Shown piece after piece: positions 23,652 to 24,004 of a stretch of 24,004 nucleotides of DNA. Source of the DNA: Bdellovibrio sp. (GTDB taxonomy: Bacteria > Bdellovibrionota > Bdellovibrionia > Bdellovibrionales > Bdellovibrionaceae); the NCBI GenBank assembly GCA_019104905.1, contig JAHRXB010000036.1, positions 1-24,004 on the forward strand, read 5' to 3'. Made by a program: the position numbers and the translations under genes. Under the pieces are notes generated by a model. The model worked only from the letters and a program-made list of their open reading frames with translations. It had not been told where the DNA came from and did not search any database. The first letter of the stretch is position 1. Every line of letters begins with the position of its first letter.

Positions 23652-23900
23652 TTATTGCTTAAAGCCTTTAAGGCGGTCGTTCTCAGATTCAAGCACGCGA
23701 ACCAGAGTCTTCAAGTCAGAAACCTCGTCTTTCAGTTGAAAGATCTGCTCTTCCTTTTCTTGAAGAATCTGCGTGTAAGCTTTCTTGAGTTCGTTGAGAA
23801 GCTTGTTGGCGGCGGTCAAAATGGGCTCATCCTTGTTTGCCTTGACTGTTTTGTCCTGTAGGTCCTGAGCCTTCATTTCGTCTTTTGAAGAAGCAGACAT
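23652..23900 (-). CDS. Small coiled-coil protein, function unknown
   Basis: From the ATG at 23900, 82 residues, with AAAGG 10 nt upstream. Alternative starts are the ATG pair at 23921/23918, which overlap the stop of the preceding frame and have AAGGA close by; the frame itself is open to 23993. After a polar Lys/Asp/Ser-rich head, about residues 28-78 form a continuous heptad coiled coil (LLNELKKAYTQILQEKEEQ, then IFQLKDEVSDLKTLVRVLES) ending ENDRLKGFKQ. No cysteine, signal peptide or membrane segment is seen. Size and structure resemble cell-division coiled-coil proteins such as ZapB, but low-complexity coils cannot be assigned by eye. It converges with the HD-GYP-like gene, with no visible terminator between them. 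Confidence 0.65.
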   Translation of the reverse strand: MSASSKDEMKAQDLQDKTVKANKDEPILTAANKLLNELKKAYTQILQEKEEQIFQLKDEVSDLKTLVRVLESENDRLKGFKQ

Positions 23901-23917
23901 AGTGTCGTTACCTTTCA

Positions 23918-24004
23918 TCATTCCTTGATGAGCACCCACCAAAGCGAGGTCGCTTTCTTGGGAGGGGCGATGTACTCTTTGATGGGTACCCATCGGTTCG
24001 TCCA
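23918..24004 (-). CDS. C-terminal end of an unidentified gene running into the window edge
   Basis: Reading the minus strand from the last base gives 28 sense codons ending in TGA at 23920-23918: WTNRWVPIKEYIAPP then KKATSLWWVLIKE. Codon choice (ATC, AAC, TAC, CCC, CTC) looks like genuine coding sequence, whereas the overlapping frame used for a longer coiled-coil start is rich in His/Gln/Arg and looks like a shadow. The TGA overlaps an ATG by 4 nt (ATGA), typical of an operon with the coiled-coil gene. Four tryptophans in 28 residues is unusual. No family recognised. Confidence 0.5.
   Translation of the reverse strand, partial: WTNRWVPIKEYIAPPKKATSLWWVLIKE

Noticed and set aside
23981..23994. 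Perfect 14-base palindrome GATGGGTACCCATC as an operator
   Set aside because: A palindrome this long is expected about once by chance in a window of this size, and it lies in a probable coding frame.

Overview
This window reads as a chromosomal stretch of a Bdellovibrio-like predatory bacterium (Bdellovibrionota / former Deltaproteobacteria). That assignment is inference: it rests on the overall protein character, the frequent TTG/GTG starts, the tandem DksA-like genes, the unconventional HD-GYP-type protein and the mix of pilus, Tat and secreted-protease genes. No rRNA or tRNA gene, CRISPR array, insertion sequence or prophage was seen. Coding density is very high and no gap without a gene exceeds about 260 bases.

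Layout. (1) 1-789: the 3' end of a PilT-type pilus retraction ATPase, abutted tail to tail by a small exported membrane protein. (2) 849-3669: a nucleoside-salvage operon (deoC, pyrimidine-nucleoside phosphorylase, purine-nucleoside phosphorylase). All three are read in one direction, with a 1-nt overlap and a 23-nt gap. (3) 3801-5033: a subtilisin-family lipoprotein protease. (4) 5174-8795: a three-gene acyl-CoA carboxylase operon (carboxyltransferase, biotin carboxylase, biotin carrier), closed by a strong bidirectional terminator. (5) 14019-8867 on the minus strand: a double-domain M16 peptidase with its own likely terminator, then a conserved-looking unknown protein, tatB, tatC and a secreted four-cysteine protein. 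(6) 14036-18473 on the plus strand: hemW, grpE, a zinc-finger-less DnaJ (TTG start) and a LpoA-like lipoprotein. hemW starts only 16 bases from the divergent M16 gene. (7) 18582-19463: two DksA/TraR-family genes, the first with a ruined zinc finger. (8) 19605-22010: lon protease and a textbook terminator. (9) 22269-23648: a pseudo-receiver plus degenerate HD-GYP protein. (10) 23900-23652 and 24004-23918 on the minus strand: a small coiled-coil protein and the tail of another gene.

How the parts fit. Regions 2 and 4 are metabolic: nucleosides, for example from degraded prey DNA/RNA, are split to sugar phosphates, and acyl-CoA is carboxylated. Regions 6 and 8 are protein quality control (GrpE, DnaJ, Lon). 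Region 7 is probably transcription control through RNA polymerase.

The most unusual signal is in region 7. In front of both DksA-like genes a C-rich tract can pair with the G-rich Shine-Dalgarno sequence, through 12 base pairs in the first leader and about 7 in the second. Between the genes lies a terminator whose stem overlaps an alternative hairpin and a 19-codon micro-ORF. Together this looks like an RNA-controlled DksA-paralogue unit. This is a hypothesis from reading the sequence only; no folding or homology search was run.
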